Shown here piece after piece: positions 25,942 to 34,944 of a stretch of 39,380 nt of DNA. Positions within the stretch are counted from its first letter, which is position 1. Every line of letters starts with the position of its first letter. The notes under the pieces are model-generated. The model worked only from the letters and a program-made list of their open reading frames with translations. It made no database searches and was not told the DNA's origin. The stretch comes from Sphingobacteriia bacterium (GTDB taxonomy: Bacteria; Bacteroidota; Bacteroidia; Chitinophagales; Chitinophagaceae): contig CANGCK010000031.1 of the NCBI GenBank assembly GCA_947452295.1, positions 1-39,380 on the forward strand. The letters run 5' to 3'. The position numbers and the translations under genes are program-made.

Positions 25942-28017
25942 TTATTGAAAAAATGAATAGGCTAATTTGGTATAAAAGGTTCTGCCGGGCATATTGGGCA
26001 GGTTATTTACATCTTCATAATTAAAAAGGTTATTACAACCAATTTGAATGCTTAATTTGTTGTTAAGGGTTTTTCCTGCTGCGGTGTTAACTTGAACATA
26101 CCCATTGGCAAATTCATCATTAGTATTGTACAAGCCGTTTCCATCTTTATCATTTACCGCCCACTTGCTTCTATAATTCAATCGAAGATTAACAAAGGAC
26201 TTATTGTGATCATATTGAATATTCATATTGGCCATGTGCTTACTTCTGTTGGGTAGACCGATGTATTCATTTTTCTGCATTAGTCTGCTGTAGCCATTTG
26301 CATCTCTGGTATATACTTTTTGGATGTTGATATTGTTTAGGTCATCTTTATCCGCACTAAGTAGCAATTGGTAACCACCAGTAAATGATAAGGTATTTGT
26401 AGCTTTGTAGTTGAGTGCAATTTCGATGCCTTCTGTGTAGGCGTTTTTAACATTCAGGTAGCTGAATATTTGTGCACCACCAGATTTATAAGCTACAAGT
26501 CGGCTATCGATTAAATTATTGATGTTGTTTTTAAATGCATTTAGATTAAAATTAAGTCGCTCATTAATGGTATAGTTTGCACCAATATTTATTCCGGTAG
26601 AATATTCTGGTTGCAGTTCACCTAATCGATAATAATCGTTTTCTAGACTGGCTATTTGTCCGATTTGTATGAGTTGTGTAATAATTTTTTGTGCTTCAAC
26701 GGTACCAAATACACTGTACCCGCCTGCGGCAGCATTGGTGAAATTGAGGTAGAGTTGTCGGAAATCGGGTGCTTTAAATCCCTTTCCAATACTGGCTTTG
26801 AATACTAATTTATTATTGGCTTTAAGCTGTAAGGCAATTTTTGGACTAAAAGAGGCAGCGTATAATTGATTGTTGTCGTACCGAGCACCTGCAATGAAAG
26901 TGAATGATGGTGAAGGTTTCCATTCTGATTGAAGAAAGGCGAATCCAATTTGGTTGTTTTTCTGATTGTTGCTGTTATCGTATCGTGTGCTATTGGCTGT
27001 TTCAATAGCATAGCCAATTCCAGCATTTATTTCTAATTGTTTATTAACAATATAATCTGTTTGGTTTTCTAATCTTGCAAATTGTTGTTTAAAATAGTCG
27101 GTATAGGGCGTTCCATTGCTGGTGGCTAATTGTTGAAGAGATTCAAATTGAGTGGTATATAAACGAAGGATGTTTTTTAGATTGTTGTTGTACTTATGGG
27201 TCAATTGCAAGGTTGTATTGATGTCTTTATTGTGTTCGTTGCCTTCAGAAGAAGTAACTACTCCATTATTGGTTACAGCGATAATGTTTTTAATTTTTTC
27301 GTCATTGTACCTGAAGTTAATAGACAAGGATGTTTTTGGAGAAAATTTAATACCAAAATTTTGTTGTGTAGTATAGCGTTGAATGGGGGCAATGGCTCGT
27401 TCTACACTATTCGGTCTGATGCTAAAGCCATCAGTAAAATAGGCATTAGCAAAGCCTTGGTAAGAAAATTTCTTTTTGTTGAAGCTCGCTCTTATATTAA
27501 TATCAGTTGTGTTGAAACTACCATAGCGTGCAGAAACGTTTAGGGTATTGTTGTTGGGTTTATTGGTGATGATATTTATTACACCAGCCAAAGCTTCACT
27601 GCCGTACAAACTAGATGAAGGCCCTTTTACAATTTCTATTTTTTTAATATTACCTACAGTAATTCTATTAATGTCTAATATACCTGCGGTTCTTCCAATT
27701 AAGGGTTCTCCATCAATTAAAACAAGGGTATAATCGGGGTTGAGTCCTTGCATTTGTATGCCAGTGCCAAAACCATTGGTTAAAAATATACCAGGTTGTT
27801 CTTGTAAAATATCATTTAAGCGGAGCGAACCAGCTTGTTGAATTTTTTTTTGGGAGATGATTGAAACAGGAACAGCAACATTGCTAAGTTTACGTTCAGT
27901 TCTTGTAGCAGTTACTACAATTTCATCACCAGCGCCAGATAGGGTATCTGAATTTTGGGCTTGAAGGGTGGTTGTGATAAAGAAGCAAAAAAATACCAAA
28001 TAATGACTGTAGCGCAT
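25942..28017 (-). CDS. TonB-dependent outer-membrane receptor (HmuR/BtuB-like)
   Basis: 691 aa. Signal peptide to about residue 20 (ending in LQAQ), plug domain (about 30-145) with DEIVVTATRTERKLSNVAVPVSI, QEQPGIFLTNGFG, and VLIDGEPLIGR...VEIVKGPSSSLYGSEALAGVINIITNK, then a 22-strand barrel ending in the usual C-terminal aromatic LAYSFFQ. No carboxypeptidase-like N-domain, so it is a siderophore/heme-type receptor and not SusC. The barrel contains KAPDFRQLYLNF and ELQPEYSTG in place of the classic FRAP and NPxL motifs of heme receptors. It is followed by the HmuY-like gene, so heme uptake is the best guess. Upstream there are repeated TGACAATT motifs. Confidence 0.93.
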   Translation of the reverse strand: MRYSHYLVFFCFFITTTLQAQNSDTLSGAGDEIVVTATRTERKLSNVAVPVSIISQKKIQQAGSLRLNDILQEQPGIFLTNGFGTGIQMQGLNPDYTLVLIDGEPLIGRTAGILDINRITVGNIKKIEIVKGPSSSLYGSEALAGVINIITNKPNNNTLNVSARYGSFNTTDINIRASFNKKKFSYQGFANAYFTDGFSIRPNSVERAIAPIQRYTTQQNFGIKFSPKTSLSINFRYNDEKIKNIIAVTNNGVVTSSEGNEHNKDINTTLQLTHKYNNNLKNILRLYTTQFESLQQLATSNGTPYTDYFKQQFARLENQTDYIVNKQLEINAGIGYAIETANSTRYDNSNNQKNNQIGFAFLQSEWKPSPSFTFIAGARYDNNQLYAASFSPKIALQLKANNKLVFKASIGKGFKAPDFRQLYLNFTNAAAGGYSVFGTVEAQKIITQLIQIGQIASLENDYYRLGELQPEYSTGINIGANYTINERLNFNLNAFKNNINNLIDSRLVAYKSGGAQIFSYLNVKNAYTEGIEIALNYKATNTLSFTGGYQLLLSADKDDLNNINIQKVYTRDANGYSRLMQKNEYIGLPNRSKHMANMNIQYDHNKSFVNLRLNYRSKWAVNDKDGNGLYNTNDEFANGYVQVNTAAGKTLNNKLSIQIGCNNLFNYEDVNNLPNMPGRTFYTKLAYSFFQ

Positions 28018-28044
28018 ATTGCTGTATTATTTGGCAAAGGTCTA

Positions 28045-28067
28045 AATTGTCAATTGCTTAATTGTCA
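28045..28067 (-). promoter_or_regulatory. Direct repeats upstream of the TonB-dependent receptor
   Basis: On the minus strand two exact TGACAATT units (28060-28067 and 28045-28052) are separated by 7 nt, about 30 bp upstream of the receptor start, just above a -7-like GACCTTTG. Candidate operator for an iron- or ligand-sensing regulator; purely positional inference. Confidence 0.3.
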
Positions 28068-28080
28068 TACAATTGTAGAA

Positions 28081-28139
28081 AAAAATCAAAATTCAAAAGT
28101 CGAAATTAAAAAAACAATAATCTATTAATTTTTGACTTT
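28081..28139. repeat. AAAATTCAAAAGTC-family repeat, inverted pair, after queE
   Basis: ATTCAAAAGTCGAAATTAA (28091-28109) and, inverted, TTAATTTTTGACTTT (28125-28139) give a hairpin with a 7-bp and a 6-bp arm around a small mismatch. It lies 17 bp past the queE stop reading leftward, ends in a T-rich run and may act as a terminator. It belongs to the repeat family also seen at 5773, 35257 and 37038. Confidence 0.7.
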
Positions 28140-28155
28140 AATTATCAATCATCAA

Positions 28156-28773
28156 TTATCTAATGTCTAAATACTTATGTACTTGCAAGCTCAATCTCCA
28201 TTGAGGGTTGGATTGGATATATTCTATAATAAGAGGGGTAATTTCTGTTGCTTTGTCCCATTCTGGTTGTAGGTAAAGTTCGCAATGTGGATTTACCTGT
28301 TGTGCATAGGTTTCGGCCCAATTAAAATCTGATTTATTAAATACTACTACTTTTAGTTCATTGGCAAGTTGAATAACTTCGGGTACTGGTGGTTTGAATT
28401 TTTTAGGAGATAGGCAAATCCAGTTCCAGTTACCGGAAAGGGGAGAGGAACCAGATGTTTCTATGTTGGTTTCAAAACCATTTTGTTGAAGTGTGGTAGT
28501 AAGTTCATTTAGGTTATGCAATAAGGGTTCGCCACCGGTTATAATTGCCAATCTTCCAGGATGTTGTAGTGCGCCTGCTACTATTTCTTCAACAGGTATT
28601 AATGGGTGATTAGCTGCATCCCAGCTGTCTTTTACATCACACCAAAAACAGCCTACATCACAACCGCCTAATCGTATAAAGTAAGCTGCACGTCCTTGGT
28701 GAAAACCTTCTCCTTGTAGGGTATAAAAAGCTTCCATAACGGGTAAGGCTGAAGGAGTTAGGGTATGTTGCAT
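28156..28773 (-). CDS. queE: 7-carboxy-7-deazaguanine synthase
   Basis: 205 aa radical-SAM enzyme that contracts the ring of 6-carboxytetrahydropterin to CDG, for queuosine tRNA modification. MEAFYTLQGEGFHQGRAAYFIRLGGCDVGCFWCD holds the CX3CX2C [4Fe-4S] motif, followed by the SAM-site ITGGEPLLH (about 78-86) and SETSGS-like ETSGSSPLSG. The C-terminal DKATEITPLIIEYIQSNPQWRLSLQVHKYL is conserved. Length matches short QueE. Downstream of folD by 25 bp, so probably in the same transcript; queC, queD and queF are not in the window. Confidence 0.95.
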   Translation of the reverse strand: MQHTLTPSALPVMEAFYTLQGEGFHQGRAAYFIRLGGCDVGCFWCDVKDSWDAANHPLIPVEEIVAGALQHPGRLAIITGGEPLLHNLNELTTTLQQNGFETNIETSGSSPLSGNWNWICLSPKKFKPPVPEVIQLANELKVVVFNKSDFNWAETYAQQVNPHCELYLQPEWDKATEITPLIIEYIQSNPQWRLSLQVHKYLDIR

Positions 28774-28798
28774 AGCTGAAAAAATAAAAAAACTTTAA

Positions 28799-29677
28799 TT
28801 AACCTCTGTTATTGGTGTAAGCTTGAAGGGTATTTTTTAATAAGCCTGCAATGGTCATTAAACCTACTCCGCCAGGCACAGGTGTTATGGCACTGCATTT
28901 AGGGGCAACCGATTCAAAATCTACATCACCCTTAATTCTAAATCCTTTTTTTGCAGTAGCATCTGTTACACGAGTAATGCCTACATCTATAACTACTGCC
29001 CCATCTTTAACCATGTTGGGGGTAACAAATGCAGGTTTGCCCAATGCAGCAACAATTATATCAGCTTGCAAACAAATTTCAGTAAGATTAGTAGTGTGTG
29101 AATGGCAAATTGTAACTGTACAATTACCTTGAGGAATATTACTGCTGAGCAAAATACTCATGGGGCGGCCAACAATATTGCTTCTGCCAATAACGACTGC
29201 ATGCTTGCCATTTGTTACTATGTTAAAATGTGCTAATAACAGTAAAACACCATAAGGAGTAGCAGGCACAAAAGTAGGAAGTCCCTGTACAAGTTTCCCT
29301 ACGTTAGAAGGATGAAATCCGTCTACATCTTTAGAAGGGTCAATGGATTCAATTATTTTTTGTTCACTGATGTGTTGGGGTAATGGAAGTTGAACCAATA
29401 TTCCATCTACATCTTCATCATTGTTTAATTCAGCTATTTTATTTAAAACGGTTTCTTCGGCTGTATCTTCTTCAAAACGGATGAGTGTAGAGCGAAAACC
29501 TGTTTCTTCACAATTTTTTACTTTACTGGCTACATAAGTTTCACTAGCGCCATTATTGCCAATTAAAATAGCTACTAAATGTGGCAGCGGCTTGCCAGCT
29601 TCTAATAAAGCTTCGGTAATGTGTTTCAATTCCTCTTTTACCGAGGCAGCTGCAATTTTTCCATCTAAAAGTACCAT
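28799..29677 (-). CDS. folD: Bifunctional methylenetetrahydrofolate dehydrogenase/cyclohydrolase
   Basis: 292 aa. Oxidises 5,10-methylene-THF to 10-formyl-THF via two steps. Motifs: the [14 protein letters not shown]yr/Lys catalytic region (about 49-62), [42 protein letters not shown] (NAD(P) site, about 166-179), and the C-terminal [18 protein letters not shown]. Length agrees with the family. First gene of a folD-queE pair on the minus strand. A TAnnTTTG box ends 4 nt before the ATG. Confidence 0.98.
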   Translation of the reverse strand: MVLLDGKIAAASVKEELKHITEALLEAGKPLPHLVAILIGNNGASETYVASKVKNCEETGFRSTLIRFEEDTAEETVLNKIAELNNDEDVDGILVQLPLPQHISEQKIIESIDPSKDVDGFHPSNVGKLVQGLPTFVPATPYGVLLLLAHFNIVTNGKHAVVIGRSNIVGRPMSILLSSNIPQGNCTVTICHSHTTNLTEICLQADIIVAALGKPAFVTPNMVKDGAVVIDVGITRVTDATAKKGFRIKGDVDFESVAPKCSAITPVPGGVGLMTIAGLLKNTLQAYTNNRG

Positions 29678-29681
29678 CTAG

Positions 29682-29689
29682 CAAAATTA
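29682..29689 (-). promoter_or_regulatory. -7 box TAATTTTG at the folD start
   Basis: Minus-strand TAnnTTTG match ending 4 nt before the folD ATG; no clear -33. Would give a nearly leaderless mRNA. Confidence 0.4.
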
Positions 29690-29983
29690 GGACGATTTTT
29701 TCTGATTGATTTAATAAGCATGTTAAATAAAAAAAATAATGGATTTTTTTTCATAAACGGAATAAAACAAATATTATAAAAAAATATATACTTATATTTG
29801 TTATGTAAAATATATGGAATTTAAATCAATAAAAGGATCAATAATTATAAAAAATAATATAAAATGTAATAAATTAGGCTTTTGTATATTATTAAAAAAT
29901 ATAAATCGATGTATCGAAATAATTAACCATCAGAAGAATATAATTAAGCAAGGGTTCAAAAAAACTAAAAAACGAACGCTTAT

Positions 29984-30010
29984 TTAGATTTTTCAATCAA
30001 TAAAATCTAA
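29984..30010 (+). repeat. 9-bp inverted repeat in the susC leader
   Basis: TTAGATTTT (29984-29992) and AAAATCTAA (30002-30010) are exact inverse complements with a 9-nt loop, 102 bp upstream of the SusC start. No T-run follows, so an operator or an mRNA leader hairpin is more likely than a terminator. Confidence 0.6.
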
Positions 30011-30111
30011 GATAATATACACATGAAATAGCCCTAAACAAAGTAAGCATACCAACCGAAATGAATATAAGGCTATACCATGTGACCATTAAAAAAAATA
30101 GAGATATACAC

Positions 30112-33100
30112 ATGAAATATTTACAACAATTCTTCACTATTTTTTTAGCGTTTATTGTTATTCAATTGAAAGCGCAAACGAAATCTATTGCTGGGATTAT
30201 TATAGACACGAAAGGATCTGCGGTTGCTTTTGCGTCAGTAACGGTTAAAAATACTCATACTGGAACATTGTCAGATGCCGATGGTAAATTTATTGTTAAA
30301 GTAAAAGTGGGTGATGTTATAGTAGTTGCATCAGATGGCTTTATTCAAAAGGAGTTGCAGATACAAGAATTGAGCTCATCTTACAATGTTATTTTAGATA
30401 GAAATGAAAAGGAAACCTTATCGGAAGTAGTAGTTACTACTGCTTTTGAAATGAGAAAAAGTATAAGAACTACACCATTTAGTGCTCAAACGATTACTGC
30501 AGATAATCTTAATTTAATTCGTCAGCCAAATTTAAACAATGCATTAGCTGGTAAAATGGTTGGCGTACAGTTTAGGGGACAGTCGTCTGTTGCTTTAGAT
30601 AGGGAGGGTACTTTTAGAATACGTGGTGGATCTACACTAAACCTTTTAAATGGGGTAGAGATGGCTCCTTTATATGTGGTAGATGGGAATGTGATGAATG
30701 CATTAGATATTACTCCAGATGATATAGAAACGATTAATATTTTAAAAGGTGCAAATGCAACAGCCTTGTTTGGAGGAAGAGCTGCAAATGGAGCCATTGT
30801 AATTACTAGCAGAAAAAAAAATCATACTGCAGGTGTAGGTGTTGAATTGAATACTGGGTTTACACTTGAAAGCGTTGCTATTTTACCTAGATACCAAAAC
30901 AAATATGCGGGAGGTGCAAATGCCAATCTTACCCCCTATCATTGGAAACTTGGAGATCCGATAGGATGGAAAGCGCTGGAGGGTAAAGGTTTCCCGGATT
31001 ATACCGACGACTCGAGTTGGGGACCCGAGATGCTAGGACAGGAATATGTGCCATGGTATGCTTGGGTAGATGGACATAGTAGATCATTTAAAACTGCGGC
31101 ATTGGTTCCTCAACCCAATAATATCAAGCAGTTTTGGGAAAAAGGGCAGGGCTATAACACTAATTTAAATTTCTCAAAAACCGGCCAAGGGTATGCTGTA
31201 AGAATTTCATACTCTAATCAAGGGGTTAAAGGCTTACTGCCCAATTCGAAATCAAACAGAAATACATTTAAAATGTCGGCTTCATGGGAATTAAACCCAC
31301 ATTTAACTGTTTCTGCAATCACAACTTTTGCGCAACATAAAATCTATGGAAATTTTAATGATGGGTATGCTAATAAATCTACTGGCAGCTTTAATTCCTG
31401 GTTTCATAGAGATTTAGATATGGAATTGGAGCGTTCATTAAGAAATTTAATAACACCTGTTGGCACACTGGCAAGTTGGAATTTTTCTTCTAATCCAAAT
31501 GGCTTTGATGCCAGTAATCCTGCTGCATTTTATACTGGAAATTTTTGGAACAATTATTATGCAGCTTTTGATCATACCAGCTATTTGCAAAGCAAAGAAT
31601 ATTCATCAGGAAACCTTACTTTAACTTATATATTAAATGACAATTTTAATGTAAGAAGTACTTTAAGAAAAGCAATCAACTCGAAAAAATATGAAAATGT
31701 GTATACTTCAGAGTTGGCTGCTAGTGCCTTTCAGTCTGGAGATTTGCCTTCTTATTCTACTGGTTTTTTTAATTTATTGGAGGATAATTTTGATATAGTA
31801 TTGGGATATAATAAGCGTTTTGGAAGATTTGTAGTGAATACCAATTTGGGATTTAACAATTTAACTATTAGAGATTATGCTTTAGAAAATGCCACTTCTA
31901 ATGGGCTCAATATACCGGGTTTATATTCATTGCCGAATTCAAAAGCTCAACCTACCATAGTGAGTACAAGAAAAAATTTGGCTACAAGGTCATTATTTGC
32001 TTCTGGCGACATTGAGTATTTGAAGTACATTAGTTTAACGTGGGCAGTTAGAAATGATTGGTATTCTACATTGCCAAGCGGCAATAATCAATTGGTTTCC
32101 CCTTCAATAGGCACAAGTTTTATATTCAGTGAGTTTACAAAAAATAAAATCCATTGGTTGAATTTTGGTAAACTTTTTGGTAGCTGGGGTAAAAAGCCAA
32201 GGGATATTGGGGTGTATGACAATAATTTTTCTTACTCGGTAAATTCTAATCAATGGGCAGGAAATTTTTTAATGACAACTCCCGATGTACTAATCGCTTC
32301 CGATTTAAGGGGGTCATTAATTACTACCTATGAAGTGGGTGTTGATTTACGCTTTTTGAACAGTAGAATTGGATTGAATGTTGTATACTATAATGAAGAT
32401 AATAATGGAGAACCAGTGCAAGTAGCGCTAAGTGGGGTTAGTGGGTATACTGCACAACGAATAAATGCAGCACATATTAAAAAATCGGGTATAGAAGTAT
32501 TGGTTAATACAGTTCCAATAAAAAATAAAAATTTACAATGGCAGTTAAATTTTAATTACAGTAAACTTATAAGCAATCCAGTAGTAAATATTGCATCTGG
32601 CTTAAATAAAGGAGATCAAATTATTTTAACCGGTGGAAAATATGGAGAAAGTTTTGCAAGGGTATATCAAGAAGTTGGATCAAATTGGGGGCAGTTAATT
32701 GGAGGAGGAATTGCCAGGAATAATAATGGGCAACTATTAATTGATCCATCGAATGGTAATTTTGTTGCAGATGCTACAAAACATTGGGGATCAGTTGTGC
32801 CAGATTTGAATGGAGGCGTATTTAGTACTTTTTCTTATAAACAGTTTACGCTTGGATTTAATATTGATTTTCAGCGTGGGGGTAAGTTTTTTTCTTTATC
32901 GGAACAATGGGGCAATTTTTCGGGTGTCTTAGGGTCCACTGCATCTATTAATGATAATGGTAAAAATATTAGAGATGATATATCAAATGGTGGGGGGGTT
33001 AAGGTAGTTGGTGTTAGTTCTATAGATCAAGTTACACCTGTAGAAATGTATGTGCCTGCACAAGCCTATTTTCAACAATTTTATTTTAATAAAATTGCAG

Positions 33101-33351
33101 AACCTTATATTCATGGATTATCTTATGTTAAAGTAAGGGAACTAAGTTTTGCGTATAATTTTAATTTGAAAAAAACAGGTTGGGTAAAATATATTCAAAA
33201 AGCTGAGTTGTCTTTATTCGCTAGAAATCCCTTATTTATTTATAAAGAAACACAAAGTTTTGATCCATCCGAAATTTCTGGCATCCATGGAGAAGATGGC
33301 CAGTTTCCCGGAACAAGATCTATTGGCGTAAACTTAAAACTTCAATTTTAA
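30112..33351 (+). CDS. SusC/RagA-type TonB-linked outer-membrane transporter
   Basis: 1079 aa from ATG 30112, which gives a clean signal peptide MKYLQQFFTIFLAFIVIQLKAQ; the frame continues 17 codons further up to ATG 30061, but that form buries the signal. A carboxypeptidase-D regulatory-like domain (about 25-105; IAGIIIDTKGSAVAFASVTVKNTHTGTLSDADGKF) precedes the plug (about 115-240; PNLNNALAGKMVGVQF, GAPLYVVDGN-type, ILKGANATALFGGRAANGAIVITS) and a ~800-residue barrel. The SusD-like gene follows by 12 bp. Together they import a nutrient ligand, usually glycan or peptide; its nature is not shown. No degradative enzymes are adjacent. Confidence 0.96.
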   Translation: MKYLQQFFTIFLAFIVIQLKAQTKSIAGIIIDTKGSAVAFASVTVKNTHTGTLSDADGKFIVKVKVGDVIVVASDGFIQKELQIQELSSSYNVILDRNEKETLSEVVVTTAFEMRKSIRTTPFSAQTITADNLNLIRQPNLNNALAGKMVGVQFRGQSSVALDREGTFRIRGGSTLNLLNGVEMAPLYVVDGNVMNALDITPDDIETINILKGANATALFGGRAANGAIVITSRKKNHTAGVGVELNTGFTLESVAILPRYQNKYAGGANANLTPYHWKLGDPIGWKALEGKGFPDYTDDSSWGPEMLGQEYVPWYAWVDGHSRSFKTAALVPQPNNIKQFWEKGQGYNTNLNFSKTGQGYAVRISYSNQGVKGLLPNSKSNRNTFKMSASWELNPHLTVSAITTFAQHKIYGNFNDGYANKSTGSFNSWFHRDLDMELERSLRNLITPVGTLASWNFSSNPNGFDASNPAAFYTGNFWNNYYAAFDHTSYLQSKEYSSGNLTLTYILNDNFNVRSTLRKAINSKKYENVYTSELAASAFQSGDLPSYSTGFFNLLEDNFDIVLGYNKRFGRFVVNTNLGFNNLTIRDYALENATSNGLNIPGLYSLPNSKAQPTIVSTRKNLATRSLFASGDIEYLKYISLTWAVRNDWYSTLPSGNNQLVSPSIGTSFIFSEFTKNKIHWLNFGKLFGSWGKKPRDIGVYDNNFSYSVNSNQWAGNFLMTTPDVLIASDLRGSLITTYEVGVDLRFLNSRIGLNVVYYNEDNNGEPVQVALSGVSGYTAQRINAAHIKKSGIEVLVNTVPIKNKNLQWQLNFNYSKLISNPVVNIASGLNKGDQIILTGGKYGESFARVYQEVGSNWGQLIGGGIARNNNGQLLIDPSNGNFVADATKHWGSVVPDLNGGVFSTFSYKQFTLGFNIDFQRGGKFFSLSEQWGNFSGVLGSTASINDNGKNIRDDISNGGGVKVVGVSSIDQVTPVEMYVPAQAYFQQFYFNKIAEPYIHGLSYVKVRELSFAYNFNLKKTGWVKYIQKAELSLFARNPLFIYKETQSFDPSEISGIHGEDGQFPGTRSIGVNLKLQF

Positions 33352-33363
33352 AATCATTCACTT

Positions 33364-34887
33364 ATGCCTAAACACATAAATAAGAACTTATTCTCAATAT
33401 TGATTTTCACGAGCGCATTATTATTCAGCGGTTGTAAAAAAGTTTTTGAAAATTTTGGAGATTTAAACAGTGATCCAAATGGTACTAATTCGCCCGTTTT
33501 ATCTGCTCTTCTAACAAATGCATTGACAGGGTTAAATAACAATACATCAAATGCAATTTTTGATCAGGGCGGATTTAGAACGATTAATGGAATGTATGCG
33601 CAATACTTTACAGAAACACAGTACACTGAATTTGCCAGGTATTCCAAAACAACCATCAACTATGATGATGTATATGCAGGTCCATTAAATGATCTACAAA
33701 CAATTATTAACAGAATTAATGAAGATAATAATGTCGTGAGAGATGTCAATGGTGCAAATTCATTAAATACCGGATTAGACTCAGCGTATCGTAGTTCCTT
33801 ATTAGGGATTGCTGAAATTTTAAGGGCCTATTATTTTTGGCAATTGACCGATACTTGGGGCGACATTCCTTATTCGGAGGCTTTAAAGGGGAAAGGGAAT
33901 GTTCGTTACGATTCACAAGATTCAATTTATTATGATTTAATAATGCAGTTGAAAAGTAGCGTTCAAAAATTAAATAATAACCAAAAAATTGATGGAGATA
34001 TTTTGTTTAATGGGGATAACCTAAAGTGGAAAAAATTGGCAAATTCTATGCAATTGTTAATGGCATTAAGAATGTCTAAGGCAGATCCTATTAAAGGGAA
34101 AAGGATTTTTATGGAGGCCCTTCAAAATGAATCAGGCGTAATAGATGATATTGATGGAAAAGACAACGCAGTAATTGCATCACCTGGTGGAACATATCAA
34201 AATACATTTTATAATTATTATGAAGTGGTACAGCGCAAAGATTATGCCCTTACAAAAACGGTTACAGATATTCTTAAATCTACCGGTGATAGTAGGATTA
34301 AGGTATTTGGATCAAGTGAAGTAGGCTTTCCTTATGGATTGCTTAGAACAGATGCTGTTGTTTTTGCTAATGATAACCTTCAATGGGCTAGAATACTAGC
34401 CCCAGACTTTAGATTGGAAAAATCTCCAATAGTTATACTTGTGGCGGATCAAATTAAATTAGCAAGGGCAGAAGCGGCTTTATTGGGGTGGACTACCGAA
34501 GATGCCAATAAACTATACCAAGAAGCCATTGAAGCGAATTGGAAAAGGTGGGGAGTGTATATTGCAGTTGATTTTAATAACTTTATTAATCAACCCATAA
34601 TAAAGTTAACCATTGGAATTAATTCAACCCAAGAATTGTTGGATAAAATTGCGCTTCAAAGATGGTTGGCATTTTATCCGGATGGCACACAGGGGTTTGC
34701 AGAGTGGAGAAGAACAGGCATTCCTTTATTAGAGCCGGCTCCTGGTATGTCTAAAATTCCTAGAAGACTAGTATATGGCCCTAATGATGCACAATTAAAT
34801 ACGACTAATTATTTAAAGGTTGCCTCTAAGTACAAAGATGCTAGTGGTATAGATTCTCAGTTTGGAAGGGTTTGGTGGGATAAATAG
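33364..34887 (+). CDS. SusD/RagB-like surface lipoprotein (SusD-like_2 type)
   Basis: 507 aa. Lipoprotein signal ending in LLFSGC, with the lipidated Cys at residue 21 (ALLFSGCKK). The body is the helical TPR-like SusD fold: conserved start FGDLNSDPNGTN...VLSALLTNALTGL, then ILRAYYFWQLTDTWGDIPYSEAL (about 154-176), WKKLANSMQLLMALRMSKADP, and LARAEAALLGWTTEDANKLYQEAIEANWKRWG, a hallmark near the C-terminus. The SDPNGT start and these blocks are typical of the SusD-like_2 subfamily. It caps the SusC barrel outside the cell and binds the ligand. It is 12 bp downstream of susC, clearly an operon. Confidence 0.95.
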   Translation: MPKHINKNLFSILIFTSALLFSGCKKVFENFGDLNSDPNGTNSPVLSALLTNALTGLNNNTSNAIFDQGGFRTINGMYAQYFTETQYTEFARYSKTTINYDDVYAGPLNDLQTIINRINEDNNVVRDVNGANSLNTGLDSAYRSSLLGIAEILRAYYFWQLTDTWGDIPYSEALKGKGNVRYDSQDSIYYDLIMQLKSSVQKLNNNQKIDGDILFNGDNLKWKKLANSMQLLMALRMSKADPIKGKRIFMEALQNESGVIDDIDGKDNAVIASPGGTYQNTFYNYYEVVQRKDYALTKTVTDILKSTGDSRIKVFGSSEVGFPYGLLRTDAVVFANDNLQWARILAPDFRLEKSPIVILVADQIKLARAEAALLGWTTEDANKLYQEAIEANWKRWGVYIAVDFNNFINQPIIKLTIGINSTQELLDKIALQRWLAFYPDGTQGFAEWRRTGIPLLEPAPGMSKIPRRLVYGPNDAQLNTTNYLKVASKYKDASGIDSQFGRVWWDK

Positions 34888-34920
34888 GTAAGTAAAACAA
34901 AATATTTAAATTGGTTTATA

Positions 34921-34928
34921 TACTTTTG
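34921..34928 (+). promoter_or_regulatory. -7 box TACTTTTG for the DUF3467 gene
   Basis: TAnnTTTG, 16 nt before the ATG at 34945. No good -33. It suggests the DUF3467 gene has its own promoter apart from susCD. Confidence 0.45.
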
Positions 34929-34944
34929 TGACAAATACTTATTC

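Larger units (their letters stand above)
29678..30111 (+). promoter_or_regulatory. Long AT-rich leader upstream of susC, no gene
   Basis: 434 bp between folD and the SusC start hold no plausible gene. It is strongly A/T-rich. Visible items: a possible -7 box TATATTTG (29793-29800); a short palindrome TCGAT-GT-ATCGA (29906-29917); a perfect 9-bp inverted repeat TTAGATTTT/AAAATCTAA (29984-29992 and 30002-30010); and a 16-bp direct repeat ATATACACATGAAATA at 30015-30030 and 30104-30119, the second copy carrying the SusC start codon. These fit a long regulated leader, as is common for SusC/SusD operons. Confidence 0.55.

Noticed and set aside
29768..29800. Imperfect palindrome CAAATAT...ATATTTG in the susC leader
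   Set aside because: Such arms are expected by chance in DNA this A/T-rich; only the TATATTTG part was kept as a possible -7 box.
30061..30111. Upstream ATG extension of SusC (17 extra codons)
   Set aside because: The extension is charged and precedes a perfect signal peptide starting at 30112; export would be disturbed.
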